A DNA stretch of 64,000 bases from Marisimplicoccus sp965655775 (lineage in GTDB: Bacteria; Bacteroidota; Bacteroidia; Flavobacteriales; Flavobacteriaceae): positions 60,293 to 124,292 of the forward strand of contig CBFHHV010000002.1 in assembly GCA_965655775.1 (NCBI GenBank), read 5' to 3'. A program made the translations under genes and the position numbers. The notes under the pieces were generated by a model. It saw only the letters and a program-made list of their open reading frames with translations, ran no database searches and was not told where the DNA came from. Shown here in pieces: positions 6,462-15,498 of this stretch (the stretch's first letter is position 1; each line of letters opens with the position of its first letter).

Positions 6462-9386
6462 ATGAAAAATATTTTAAATAAATATTATTTAGCCTTTATG
6501 GCTGTAATTCTATTTGGTAGTGTTTATTCTCAAACTCAAGTTTCAGGTTCTGTAATGGATGCTGATAACATGGAGCCAATTCCAGGAGTAAACGTTATCA
6601 TTGATGGCACAAACATTGGGACAGTAACAGATTTCGATGGAAACTTTGTCATTAATACAAGTCAAGATGCTCCCTTAACACTTGTGATTAGCTATGTTGG
6701 ATATAGCGCTCAACGTGTTGGTGTAACATCTTCTGGGCAAGATATTAATGTGTCTCTTTCAGCAGGACAAAACCTTGAAGAGGTTATTATTTCTGCATCA
6801 AGAAGAGCTCAAAAAATTACAGAGGCTCCTGCCTCAGTAAGTGTAATATCTGCCAGAGAAATTGAAAATTCAGCTCAAGTTACTGAGCCTTCAAGAATTC
6901 TTGTTTCTGTACCTGGTGTACAAATTCAACAACAAACTGCTAACTCTCTCAACATAGAGATGAGAGCTGGATCTGGTGTTTTTGGAACATCTACATATGT
7001 AATGAGAGATAACCGTGGATTAATAACTCCAGCTGCAGGAACTTTCTTTAGTTTCCAGCAGGGTCTTTCAAATCTCGATATAGCTTCTGTTGAGGTAGTA
7101 AGAGGTGCTGCAGGTGTTCTTTATGGACCAGGTGTAACTTCAGGTGTTGTTCACTTTAGAAGTAAAAGTCCTATTGACTTCACAGGAAATTCAGCTTCTT
7201 TTTGGGGTGGAGAATTAAATACTTTTGGTTCAGAGTTTAGAATTGCAAGAGCAAACGATAATAAAACTTTTGGATGGAAAATTAATGCTAGATATAATTC
7301 CGGTGATGATTTCACTTATGATGAAGATGAAGCATCATTGGCTGGTCGAGTTGGTGGAATTAACAGTATAATTAGACAGCCTGTTATTAAAGACATGATG
7401 GTTGATCCTCTTGCTTCCCAAAATGGTAGTGTGCTTTATGACTTTACCGGAGGAAACGCTATAATTGATAATTATAGCAATTTTGCATTTGATACAAATT
7501 TAGAGTGGAGACCAAGTGATAATAATAACTATCAAGTTAGTGCTGGTATGACTAATGGAGGTGGTCTATTCTTTCAAGATCTAGGTATTGCATATGCTGA
7601 TGGTAGTACATATTGGGGTCAAGTTCAAGCTACTATGGGTAACTGGTATGCTCAAGCTTTTGTAGACTATAATGATGGTGGTGGAACAGATAATCCAACA
7701 TTCTTGTATGGTACAGGTTTACGTCAGGTTACTGAAAGAACAACAGTGGAAGCTCAAATTCAGTATAATTTTGATATGCCATGGCTGTTTGATTCAGAAT
7801 GGACAGTAGGGTATGATTTTAGAGATACTAATTCTAACTCTGACTATACTTTATGGGGAAGAAATGAAGACACTGATGACTATATAACCAATGGTTTTTA
7901 TGGTCAAGGAACTTTAACAATGTCTGAAAAAGTGGACCTTGTAGTTGCTGGTAGATATGATCAAGCAAGTTTTATTAGCGCGGGAGAATTTGCTCCTAGA
8001 GCTGCTCTTGTATATAAGGCCTCAGACAAGACTACATGGAGACTTGCTTATAACAAAGCATTATCTGGACCTACTGCGCTTGTAATGTATATTGACTTCC
8101 CAGTTAATGTACCAGCACCTGGAGTTTTAGATGCATGGTTAAGTGGTCAAAGTACTCCACAGCGTTTTGCTGATCCAGCAAATCAGGTAATTGATTTAGC
8201 AGGGCTTCCTGTTGATATTCCTGTTTCAGCTGCAGGCGGTGGATTACCATTAGCAATTCCTTATGGTTCTGTTGCATCTGCATCTCTTGCAGGTTTATAT
8301 GCTCAGGCTCCTTCGCTTCAGCCATTATTAACACCATTTTTTGCTAATTATGCAGGACCAGCTGGTGGTTCAGGAATTTTATCTCCCTATGATTTATTCG
8401 AACCTACTCAGACTACTGGTAATAGAAATACAAGAACCGGAAGATTCAGTTCTGTAGAAAACTTTGAACTGGGTGTTACAAGTGTAATTGGAGATAAGTT
8501 AAGAATTAGTGCTGATTTATATTCTTATAAAAATACTGGATTTACAAACTTTAGTGCAATTGGAGATACATATGCACTAGTTGGGTCAGACATACCAGGA
8601 GATTTAGGAGCAGCTGTTGCTGCTGATGCTACTGCTTATGTTACTGGTGCCTTAACTGCTGTTACAACTCAGACTTATCAAGGTCTTGCTGCTCAATTTG
8701 GGCTTCCATTTAGTGTTGTTGCCTCTGGTGCTCTTGCAGCACAAGGTGTTCCTTCACTTGAAGCTTCAATTGCAGGTGGTGTAGCACAGACTTTAGGAGG
8801 AATTAACGGCGCATTCCAAGCAGGTGGTCAAGGTTTCGTCGGACAATTAGGTCCACTATTCGGTGCAATAGGTGCTGTTGAATCTGACAGAGTTCCTCAA
8901 GGAGATGGAATTACTCACATTACAACAGGATATGTTACTCAAGGAGATGCACAAAGATCTCACTTTGGAGGTGACTTCAGCATGGATTACTTTGCTACTA
9001 GTGATTTAAGACTTTGGGCAAATGCTTCATGGTTAAGTCAAAATGAGTGGATTCCTGGAGAAGATAATGATGATGACTTAGTTAGCACATCATATCTGAA
9101 TGCTCCAATGTGGAAGTATAGAATGGGTGTTGATTATACGCCACTTACAGGATTTAGTTTTGCTATTTCATTCCAACATGATGATAAATTTAGATCAGTT
9201 CAAGGTTTCTGGAATGGTATGGTTGAAACTAAAAACTTAATTGATGCAAGTGTAGGTTATAAATTTAGTCCTAATTTAAGGTTTGATGTTTCTGCTACAA
9301 ATTTAACAGACAAACCATATCAAACTTACCCAAACCTTCCAACAATTAGAAGAAGGGTATTAGGAAAACTTACTTTCAACTTCTAA
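6462..9386 (+). CDS. TonB-dependent receptor with Ala/Gly-rich barrel insertion
   Basis: A 974-residue outer-membrane receptor. It has a signal peptide ending near residue 23 (VYSQ), a carboxypeptidase-regulatory-like domain at about 25-112, a plug at about 115-245 and a beta-barrel ending in a C-terminal Phe (GKLTFNF). Two parts of the barrel, about residues 545-650 and 700-800, are unusually rich in Ala, Gly, Leu and Pro and poor in charge, unlike normal barrel loops. No SusD gene follows, so it is not part of a standard SusCD pair. Acyl-CoA ligase, HMG-CoA synthase and ETF genes surround it, so uptake of a lipid-like or hydrophobic substrate is a reasonable guess. A hairpin terminator follows the gene. 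Confidence 0.93.
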   Translation: MKNILNKYYLAFMAVILFGSVYSQTQVSGSVMDADNMEPIPGVNVIIDGTNIGTVTDFDGNFVINTSQDAPLTLVISYVGYSAQRVGVTSSGQDINVSLSAGQNLEEVIISASRRAQKITEAPASVSVISAREIENSAQVTEPSRILVSVPGVQIQQQTANSLNIEMRAGSGVFGTSTYVMRDNRGLITPAAGTFFSFQQGLSNLDIASVEVVRGAAGVLYGPGVTSGVVHFRSKSPIDFTGNSASFWGGELNTFGSEFRIARANDNKTFGWKINARYNSGDDFTYDEDEASLAGRVGGINSIIRQPVIKDMMVDPLASQNGSVLYDFTGGNAIIDNYSNFAFDTNLEWRPSDNNNYQVSAGMTNGGGLFFQDLGIAYADGSTYWGQVQATMGNWYAQAFVDYNDGGGTDNPTFLYGTGLRQVTERTTVEAQIQYNFDMPWLFDSEWTVGYDFRDTNSNSDYTLWGRNEDTDDYITNGFYGQGTLTMSEKVDLVVAGRYDQASFISAGEFAPRAALVYKASDKTTWRLAYNKALSGPTALVMYIDFPVNVPAPGVLDAWLSGQSTPQRFADPANQVIDLAGLPVDIPVSAAGGGLPLAIPYGSVASASLAGLYAQAPSLQPLLTPFFANYAGPAGGSGILSPYDLFEPTQTTGNRNTRTGRFSSVENFELGVTSVIGDKLRISADLYSYKNTGFTNFSAIGDTYALVGSDIPGDLGAAVAADATAYVTGALTAVTTQTYQGLAAQFGLPFSVVASGALAAQGVPSLEASIAGGVAQTLGGINGAFQAGGQGFVGQLGPLFGAIGAVESDRVPQGDGITHITTGYVTQGDAQRSHFGGDFSMDYFATSDLRLWANASWLSQNEWIPGEDNDDDLVSTSYLNAPMWKYRMGVDYTPLTGFSFAISFQHDDKFRSVQGFWNGMVETKNLIDASVGYKFSPNLRFDVSATNLTDKPYQTYPNLPTIRRRVLGKLTFNF

Positions 9387-9405
9387 TTAATCATAATATT
9401 ATCAT

Positions 9406-9437
9406 AAAAAGAGCAACTTTGGTTGCTCTTTTTTTTT
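9406..9437 (+). terminator. Rho-independent terminator after the TonB receptor
   Basis: The stem GAGCAAC (9411-9417) pairs with GTTGCTC (9422-9428) around a TTTG loop, extended by an A-run before it and a nine-T run after it. It separates the receptor from the HMG-CoA synthase gene. Confidence 0.88.
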
Positions 9438-9480
9438 GGATAAACTTTTATGTAACTATATTTGAATTTAAGCAATTACA

Positions 9481-10923
9481 ATGAAAAAAGTCGGTATTGA
9501 TTCGCTTTCATATTACGTCCCATCTCTTTATGTAGATATTGAGGAATTGGCTAAAGTTCGAGATATTCCGTCAGATAAGCTTGTAAAAGGATTAGGCCTT
9601 AGAAAAATGGCTACCCCTGATTTTGACGAAGATTCTGTATCAATTGCTGCTAACTCTCTATACAGACTAATAAAGCAGAACAATATTGATCCTAGAAAAG
9701 TTGGAAGGGTATATCTAGGTACTGAAAGTGGTGTAGATGCCTCAAAACCTACTTCTTCATATGTAGTTGAAATTCTTGAGGATGTTTTTGCTGGAGAATA
9801 TGGGAAAAGATGTTTTAAAAATTGTGATATTGTAGATCTTACTTTTGCTTGTGCAGGTGCTGTTGATGCTCTACAAAATTGTTGTGATTGGGTTAGAAAT
9901 GGTAACAGTAGACAGGCAATTGTAATTGCTTCTGACATTGCAAAATACGAACTTAATTCAACAGGAGAGTACACACAAGGTGCTGGTTCAGTTTCAATGT
10001 TAATCTGTGAAAATCCATCAATAATTTCCTTTAATGGAGCGTGGGGTGTCTCTACAAAAGGTATCGGAGACTTTTTTAAGCCTAGAAGAATCTTTAAAAA
10101 ATCTAATATACTAATTGAAGCAGCTAAGCTTTTAGGGAAGGAAGTCTCTTCAAACGAAGCTGAAATTCTTTTAGACAAAACAGAATCCAAATTCTGGTCT
10201 GACTCAAATGATCTTATTGAGGTTTACAAGGAAGAGCCAATATTTGAGGGACAATTTTCAAATGAAAGCTACAAAGAGAGGGTATATGAAGCTATTGAAA
10301 ACTTTAATGAACAAAATCAAAGAGACATTCTTAGTGATTGGGAAAATATTATTTTTCATCTTCCATATGCTTATCATGGAAGGAGAATGATAGTAAACAA
10401 ATGGTTAGACTGGATGAAGGAAAACGAAAATTTTGATAGTATTTATTCAGAGATTGGAAAGCCAGAGTCATCAAATGATAATGAATGGATTAAGAAAGTT
10501 GCAAAATCATCTATATATAAATCCTTTGTAGAAGAAAAGATATCTCCTGGAGAGAAAGCCTCTTCAGAGATTGGTAATATGTACACCGCTTCTATTTTTA
10601 TGTCTTTAATAAGTTCTTTAGTAGAAGCTGCTGAAAAAGATAAAAAATTTGAAAACAAAAAAATAGGATTCATTAGTTATGGAAGTGGATCCAAAGCAAA
10701 AATATTTGAAGGCACTGTTCAAAAAGATTGGGTGTATAAAATTAAGCCTATCAATCTATTTGATAATCTTAATAGAAGAAAGAAAATTGATATAGATGTT
10801 TATGAAAATCTTCATAAAAGAAAAGTTACTTCTAATATAAATAACAATGATGGGGTTATAAAGCTGACCAGAATCTCCACTGGTGAGTTTGATGAAGGCT
10901 TGAGAAATTATAAAAAATATTAA
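9481..10923 (+). CDS. Hydroxymethylglutaryl-CoA synthase family protein
   Basis: A 480-residue thiolase-fold enzyme. The catalytic set of HMG-CoA synthase is visible: Glu82 in GTESGVD, Cys124 in TFACAGAVDA and His293 in FHLPYAYHG. A GSGSKAKIFEG motif near the C-terminus is also family-typical. It would condense acetyl-CoA with acetoacetyl-CoA to HMG-CoA. It lies 9 bases before etfB and is probably co-transcribed with it. HMG-CoA synthase normally feeds the mevalonate pathway, but no other mevalonate gene is in the window. The link with ETF points instead to acyl-CoA metabolism. It is longer than the roughly 390-residue bacterial MvaS type. Confidence 0.9.
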   Translation: MKKVGIDSLSYYVPSLYVDIEELAKVRDIPSDKLVKGLGLRKMATPDFDEDSVSIAANSLYRLIKQNNIDPRKVGRVYLGTESGVDASKPTSSYVVEILEDVFAGEYGKRCFKNCDIVDLTFACAGAVDALQNCCDWVRNGNSRQAIVIASDIAKYELNSTGEYTQGAGSVSMLICENPSIISFNGAWGVSTKGIGDFFKPRRIFKKSNILIEAAKLLGKEVSSNEAEILLDKTESKFWSDSNDLIEVYKEEPIFEGQFSNESYKERVYEAIENFNEQNQRDILSDWENIIFHLPYAYHGRRMIVNKWLDWMKENENFDSIYSEIGKPESSNDNEWIKKVAKSSIYKSFVEEKISPGEKASSEIGNMYTASIFMSLISSLVEAAEKDKKFENKKIGFISYGSGSKAKIFEGTVQKDWVYKIKPINLFDNLNRRKKIDIDVYENLHKRKVTSNINNNDGVIKLTRISTGEFDEGLRNYKKY

Positions 10924-10932
10924 ATTCAAAAT

Positions 10933-11679
10933 ATGAATATTTTGGTCTGCATTAGTAATGTGCCTGATACAACATCAAAAATTAATTTTGTTGAAAATGA
11001 TTCAAAATTTGATACCAATGGCGTTCAATTTGTAATTAATCCAAACGATGAGTTTGGACTCACAAAGGCAGTCTGGATGAAGGAATCAAATAATGCTACT
11101 GTTACAGTTTTGACTGTAGGAGAGCAGTCAGCAGAAGCTACTCTTAGAAAATGTCTGGCAATTGGTGCTGATAATGCAATTAGAATTGATTGTCCAGCAA
11201 ATGATGCATATTCTGTAGCTAAAGAAATTGAATCACATTGTAATGAGATAAAGTATGATCTAATTATTTGTGGAAGAGAATCTATAGATTACAATGGAGG
11301 ATTAGTCCCTGGACTTATAGCAGGCCTTTTAGATTATAATTTTGTTACAAATTGCGTTAACCTTGAAATTGAAGGCTCTAAAGCTACTTTCTCAAGAGAA
11401 ATGTCTGGAGGTACAGAGATAAGCGAATGTCAGCTTCCTTTAGTTGTTGGTTCTCAAAAAGGTTTGGTTGAAGAAAGTGATCTAATTATTCCAAATATGA
11501 GGGGGATTATGATGGCTAGACAAAAACCTTTAGATGTTGTTCAATCTCAAGGAGTTAAAGCTAAAACTCATGATATAAAATTTAACAAGCCTGAGGCTAA
11601 AAGCGAAGTAAAAATTATTAAAGCAGATGAGCTTGATAAATTAATTGATCTATTGGAAAACGAAGCAAAAGTAATTTAA
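10933..11679 (+). CDS. etfB: Electron transfer flavoprotein beta subunit
   Basis: A 248-residue EtfB/FixA protein. It starts MNILVCISNVPDT, carries VINPNDEFGL near residue 37 and the AMP-binding region GRESIDYNGG near 113, and has LPLVVGSQKG near 173. With EtfA it forms the FAD- and AMP-containing heterodimer that takes electrons from acyl-CoA dehydrogenases and passes them towards the quinone pool. It follows the HMG-CoA synthase gene by 9 bases and precedes etfA by 3. Two acyl-CoA dehydrogenase genes lie within 10 kb and would be its electron donors. Confidence 0.95.
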   Translation: MNILVCISNVPDTTSKINFVENDSKFDTNGVQFVINPNDEFGLTKAVWMKESNNATVTVLTVGEQSAEATLRKCLAIGADNAIRIDCPANDAYSVAKEIESHCNEIKYDLIICGRESIDYNGGLVPGLIAGLLDYNFVTNCVNLEIEGSKATFSREMSGGTEISECQLPLVVGSQKGLVEESDLIIPNMRGIMMARQKPLDVVQSQGVKAKTHDIKFNKPEAKSEVKIIKADELDKLIDLLENEAKVI

Positions 11680-11682
11680 TAT

Positions 11683-12630
11683 ATGTCAGTACTAGTATAC
11701 ATAGAATCAGAAGACAATAAGTTTAAAAAATCATCATTTGAGGCTCTTTCCTATGGTAAAGCTCTTGCTGATAAGATGGGAGTTAAAGTTTCAGGTGTAG
11801 TTATTAATTGTTCTAATACTGAAAGTTTAAAAGCATATGGCCCCGATAAAATTTTAAAAATAGAAAATCAAGATTTAAATGAGTTTTCCTCAAAAAAATA
11901 TGCCCATGCTATAGCTGATGTCATGAAACGTGAAAATGCTAAAGTAATTGTTCTATCTTCTACTCCAGATTCTAAATATTTAGGTGCTCATCTATCTGGT
12001 ATAACTGATTCATCTTTTGTTTCTAATGTAGTTGAACTGCCTGACAGTACCAATCCATTTATTGTTAAGAGAACTTGTTTTACTAATAAGGCATTCTCAT
12101 TAACTGAATTAACTTCTAAATCTAAAATCATAAGTATTACATCAAACTCTTTTGGAGTAATTGAGAATTCTAATGATCCCCAAAGTGAAGACATTGATAT
12201 TAAAAGCATTGATTCCAATCAAAAAATATTGAATATTGAAAAGGAAAGTGGGTCAGTTACAATAGCTGATGCAGAAATTGTAGTCTCAGCTGGAAGAGGT
12301 CTAAAAGGTCCTGAAAATTGGGAGATGATTGAGACTCTAGCTGAAACACTTGGTGCAGCTACAGCATGTTCAAAGCCTGTCTCTGATATGGGTTGGAGAC
12401 CACACAGCGAACATGTTGGCCAAACTGGTAAACCAGTATCTTCAAACCTATATATAGCAATTGGTATATCTGGCGCAATCCAACACCTTGCAGGGATTAA
12501 TTCTTCCAAAGTAAAGGTTGTTATTAATAATGACCCTGAAGCTCCTTTCTTTAAAGCTGCTGACTACGGTGTAGTTGGTGACGCATTTAAAGTAGTTCCC
12601 TCCCTAATTGAGAAACTTAAAGCTAGATAA
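11683..12630 (+). CDS. etfA: Electron transfer flavoprotein alpha subunit
   Basis: A 315-residue EtfA/FixB. The C-terminal FAD-binding domain (about residues 195-310) shows SAGRGLKGPENW, ATACSKPVSDMGW, GQTGKPVSSNLYIAIGISGA and INNDPEAPFF, all typical of the family. It lies 3 bases after etfB. It binds the FAD that is reduced by acyl-CoA dehydrogenases. Behind the stop codon there are 137 AT-rich bases without a gene before the convergent DUF4270 gene. They contain only a weak A/T hairpin (12651-12664). Confidence 0.95.
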   Translation: MSVLVYIESEDNKFKKSSFEALSYGKALADKMGVKVSGVVINCSNTESLKAYGPDKILKIENQDLNEFSSKKYAHAIADVMKRENAKVIVLSSTPDSKYLGAHLSGITDSSFVSNVVELPDSTNPFIVKRTCFTNKAFSLTELTSKSKIISITSNSFGVIENSNDPQSEDIDIKSIDSNQKILNIEKESGSVTIADAEIVVSAGRGLKGPENWEMIETLAETLGAATACSKPVSDMGWRPHSEHVGQTGKPVSSNLYIAIGISGAIQHLAGINSSKVKVVINNDPEAPFFKAADYGVVGDAFKVVPSLIEKLKAR

Positions 12631-12767
12631 TATTTACTTATTATAAATTTAAAATTATAATTTTTTCTTATAAAAGAATGCTTACTGAAAATATTGCAAT
12701 AAATTATGATGATAAAAAATTATATTATAGTTTATTATTATTGAAGAATAAAATTCAATTGATTTTT

Positions 12768-14597
12768 CTAATACTCTGTGTAAATTACCTCTAGCTTTAA
12801 CCTCTTTGAAAGATCGGGCTCAGCTGGATCAGAGCCGAATAGAGCGACTGGAAATGGAAGTGTTATTGATGGTGAGGGCAAGTTAAGTTTATTTAGATTA
12901 GTAAAATATCCATTTTTAAGAGTTGCATCCTCAATATTAGTTGTAGTCGTTAACCCTAGCTCTATATTTAATGAATCATACCTAACTATATTAGATATAT
13001 GATTAGTAATATTAAATTTATAACTCGTTGGTGTATTATTTGAATCATATTGAAGGAGTCCTCCAAAAAGAAACTTATTTGCATTTACAGCCTTAGGACT
13101 GAAACTTTGTGAAAAGTCTTTATTGTAATCCTCAATTGGTTCACCATCATTGTATGAATAGACATAGAGTCTTTGAGGGAGGAATTGGTAGTTTGACTTA
13201 TGAATGTTTTTATCTAAATGCAAGACAATACTTGCCTCGTTAATTAGAACATCTTTAGCTTTGAATTCTTGTAATTCAGATGATATAGAGTTATCGTCTG
13301 AAAACAATTTTAATTTAGACACAAACTTAGTCCCGTTTAGATATATTTTTTCAGATGGGGTATTATCTTCTGAAGCTGAAACCTCTTCAGCAATTGCTTG
13401 GTCATAACCTGTGTGTTCATGAAGATTATATGTAACACCTCCAAGTGGAATCGTGTTAACCTTTTTCTTTCTCTCAATTATATCATCAGACAAATCATCG
13501 GTACCGTTAGTGTTATAAAAGTTGTAGTCATATTCTAAAACTACTTTTGAATTAAAAAGATCAAGAGACATAAAAAGATCATCTGAAAAGTTTTCTGCCC
13601 TAACAATTAGTCCATTAAAGTAATTATTAAAATTAGCTTGATTAGTAAGTTTATCTGTTCCCTCCTGATTCATAATATAACGCTGAAAAAAAGAAACATC
13701 TAAAGGAGCACGTAATCTTGGCGTCTCAAAATAATTAACTTCGGTTAATTCGTCAGGCTCTGTATTTGGATCATCTTCTGCATATAAAACTTCAATTTCT
13801 TCAAAGTTTAAAGTCACTTTATCATCATGAAGAGTTTTTCCATAAAATCCTTTTTGATAAAAATTATCATTTGAAAAATATTCTTTTGAAGACTCAAAAT
13901 TATTGTCTGGATCCAATGAACTTAAATAATAAGTTAGCTGATAGACTTTTAAATCAAAACTAGCATTCCTGTTTCCAAAAATCGAATCTATTTCATATAC
14001 CTGTCTTTCGTTGTTATAAGATGAATTATCATCATCATTAATATCTAATATTCCATCGTTATCTGAATCATTGCTTAACGGATTTAATCCAGCTCTTGAT
14101 TCTGTTATATCAGAGATGCCATCATTATCTGAATCACTCTCCTGATCTTCTGGATTAGAGTCGTAAAGATCTATAACACCGTCACCGTCGCTATCATTAG
14201 TGTTGTTATAAAATGGTAAATCAAGATAAACTGCAGTTAACTGTTCGTCCTCATCAATAACTCTTATGTCTGTTAGACTGCCTTCATTTTCTTGATCTTG
14301 ATTAAAGTCACCAAAAGTTTGAAGGGAAAAGACATCAAGTTGAGATATAAATCCAGAATTTGTTCTTCCAAAAAAATCATCATTAAAAGTTCCAAGCTGA
14401 ACACTTGAAACATTATTCGTCTGAACCTTATCTAATGATTTTTGATATGAAAACACAGGAAAGGTTTTGGTTTTTAAGTCATCAAACTGCTGGTCAAAAA
14501 TCTCAATACCAACTGAATAATAGTCTTTATTACAAGAGAGAACAAATATTAGAGTAAGTACGATTGTTAAAGACCTTAAAAAAATCTTTTGCTGCAT
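12768..14597 (-). CDS. DUF4270 lipoprotein with Asp-rich calcium-binding-type repeats
   Basis: A 609-residue exported protein with a lipobox (LIFVLSC, Cys22). It resembles DUF4270 proteins, which are common in Flavobacteriia beside a glycogen-synthase-like gene and panC, as here. Residues 133-192 hold several DSDNDGISD-type Asp repeats like thrombospondin type-3 calcium sites. The gene begins exactly where the preceding glycogen-synthase-like gene stops, so the two are probably translationally coupled. It is most likely a surface or outer-membrane lipoprotein. Its biochemical function is unknown. Confidence 0.85.
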   Translation of the reverse strand: MQQKIFLRSLTIVLTLIFVLSCNKDYYSVGIEIFDQQFDDLKTKTFPVFSYQKSLDKVQTNNVSSVQLGTFNDDFFGRTNSGFISQLDVFSLQTFGDFNQDQENEGSLTDIRVIDEDEQLTAVYLDLPFYNNTNDSDGDGVIDLYDSNPEDQESDSDNDGISDITESRAGLNPLSNDSDNDGILDINDDDNSSYNNERQVYEIDSIFGNRNASFDLKVYQLTYYLSSLDPDNNFESSKEYFSNDNFYQKGFYGKTLHDDKVTLNFEEIEVLYAEDDPNTEPDELTEVNYFETPRLRAPLDVSFFQRYIMNQEGTDKLTNQANFNNYFNGLIVRAENFSDDLFMSLDLFNSKVVLEYDYNFYNTNGTDDLSDDIIERKKKVNTIPLGGVTYNLHEHTGYDQAIAEEVSASEDNTPSEKIYLNGTKFVSKLKLFSDDNSISSELQEFKAKDVLINEASIVLHLDKNIHKSNYQFLPQRLYVYSYNDGEPIEDYNKDFSQSFSPKAVNANKFLFGGLLQYDSNNTPTSYKFNITNHISNIVRYDSLNIELGLTTTTNIEDATLKNGYFTNLNKLNLPSPSITLPFPVALFGSDPAEPDLSKRLKLEVIYTEY

Positions 14598-15407
14598 TTA
14601 ATCAGTGTTTTTTAAAAGAAACTCCAATAATTTGTCATCATTTGATGAGTCCTTATAGCTAAGAGAATCCTTAGAGTGAGAATTAATTGAGTCTGTAGTT
14701 GATTTATCTATTTTGTCTGATGAAATAATTACTGAATCTGAAAATTTAATCATTAAGTCTGTTAATGATTCAAAGTTCGGATTCTTAATTAAATCAAGAT
14801 CATCTTCTATACCATCAAACTGAATTTTTTCAACTATTTTTTTTGATAAACTTTCACCAAAAGATTTTGAGTAGACAGAGGAAACTATCTTACTGTTGTC
14901 GAATACAGGGTCATCAGCAAAAGGTTTTTTAAGATAAAGGGGGAACAAAGAGGCAAACCATCCATGAAGGTGAATAATGTCTGGCATCCAGTTAAGCTTT
15001 TTGACAGTTTCAATAACACCCTTAGTAAAGAAAATCATTCTCTCATCATTATCCTTTAACAGCTTACCATCTTTATCAACTAATAGGTCCTTTCTTTTAA
15101 AATAATCTTCATTGTCTATAAAATAAACCTGCATTCTTTCCTTGGGAATAGATGCAACTTTAATAATTAATGGCATGTAGAGATCATTGATAATTATATT
15201 CATACCAGACAGTCTTATTACTTCATGTAGTTGATGTCTTCTTTCATTTATCATACCATACTTAGGCATGAAAATCCTTGTCATACCTCCATAATCATTT
15301 ATCTTTCTTGATACTGAAAATGAATTAACGGCTTTTTCTGTTTGAGGTAGATAAGGGACAACCTCAGATGAAATGACTAATATTTTTTTGTCTTTCAATA
15401 ATTTCAA
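14598..15407 (-). CDS. Glycogen/starch synthase-like protein (N-terminal domain only)
   Basis: A 269-residue protein similar to the GT5 catalytic N-terminal domain. It has ILVISSEVVPYLPQ at the start, RIFMPKYGMI near 47 and PDIIHLHGWFASLFPLYL near 142-160. The classical KTGGL ADP-glucose motif after the first strand is absent, and the C-terminal Rossmann domain of true glycogen synthases is missing. Such short forms are typical of Flavobacteriia and keep the synteny with DUF4270 and panC. Whether it has any glycosyltransferase activity is doubtful. An exact TAnnTTTG box lies 26 bases upstream. Confidence 0.8.
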   Translation of the reverse strand: MKLLKDKKILVISSEVVPYLPQTEKAVNSFSVSRKINDYGGMTRIFMPKYGMINERRHQLHEVIRLSGMNIIINDLYMPLIIKVASIPKERMQVYFIDNEDYFKRKDLLVDKDGKLLKDNDERMIFFTKGVIETVKKLNWMPDIIHLHGWFASLFPLYLKKPFADDPVFDNSKIVSSVYSKSFGESLSKKIVEKIQFDGIEDDLDLIKNPNFESLTDLMIKFSDSVIISSDKIDKSTTDSINSHSKDSLSYKDSSNDDKLLEFLLKNTD

Positions 15408-15432
15408 AATCTAAACTTTGGCTATAGCTTGG

Positions 15433-15440
15433 CAAAATTA
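15433..15440 (-). promoter_or_regulatory. -7 promoter box for the glycogen-synthase-like/DUF4270 pair
   Basis: On the minus strand the bases read TAATTTTG, an exact TAnnTTTG match, 25 bases before the start codon at 15407. No firm -33 element is seen. Confidence 0.5.
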
Positions 15441-15498
15441 CGAAAATTATGAGTAAGAATATAAAAACATTATCTTTAAGACAATTAATTTCTCAGAA

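Noticed and set aside
8104..8337. Gln-rich minus-strand open frame of 77 codons
   Set aside because: It mirrors the Ala/Gly/Leu-rich segment of the first TonB receptor and is a composition shadow.
6462..9386. SusC of a polysaccharide utilisation locus
   Set aside because: No SusD, glycoside hydrolase or sulfatase gene lies near any of the three TonB receptors.
9528..10190. Long minus-strand open frame of 220 codons
   Set aside because: It lies fully inside the HMG-CoA synthase gene, whose catalytic residues are all present; the antisense protein has no recognisable domain.
12651..12664. Terminator after etfA
   Set aside because: Only an A/T palindrome of 14 bases; too weak to call.
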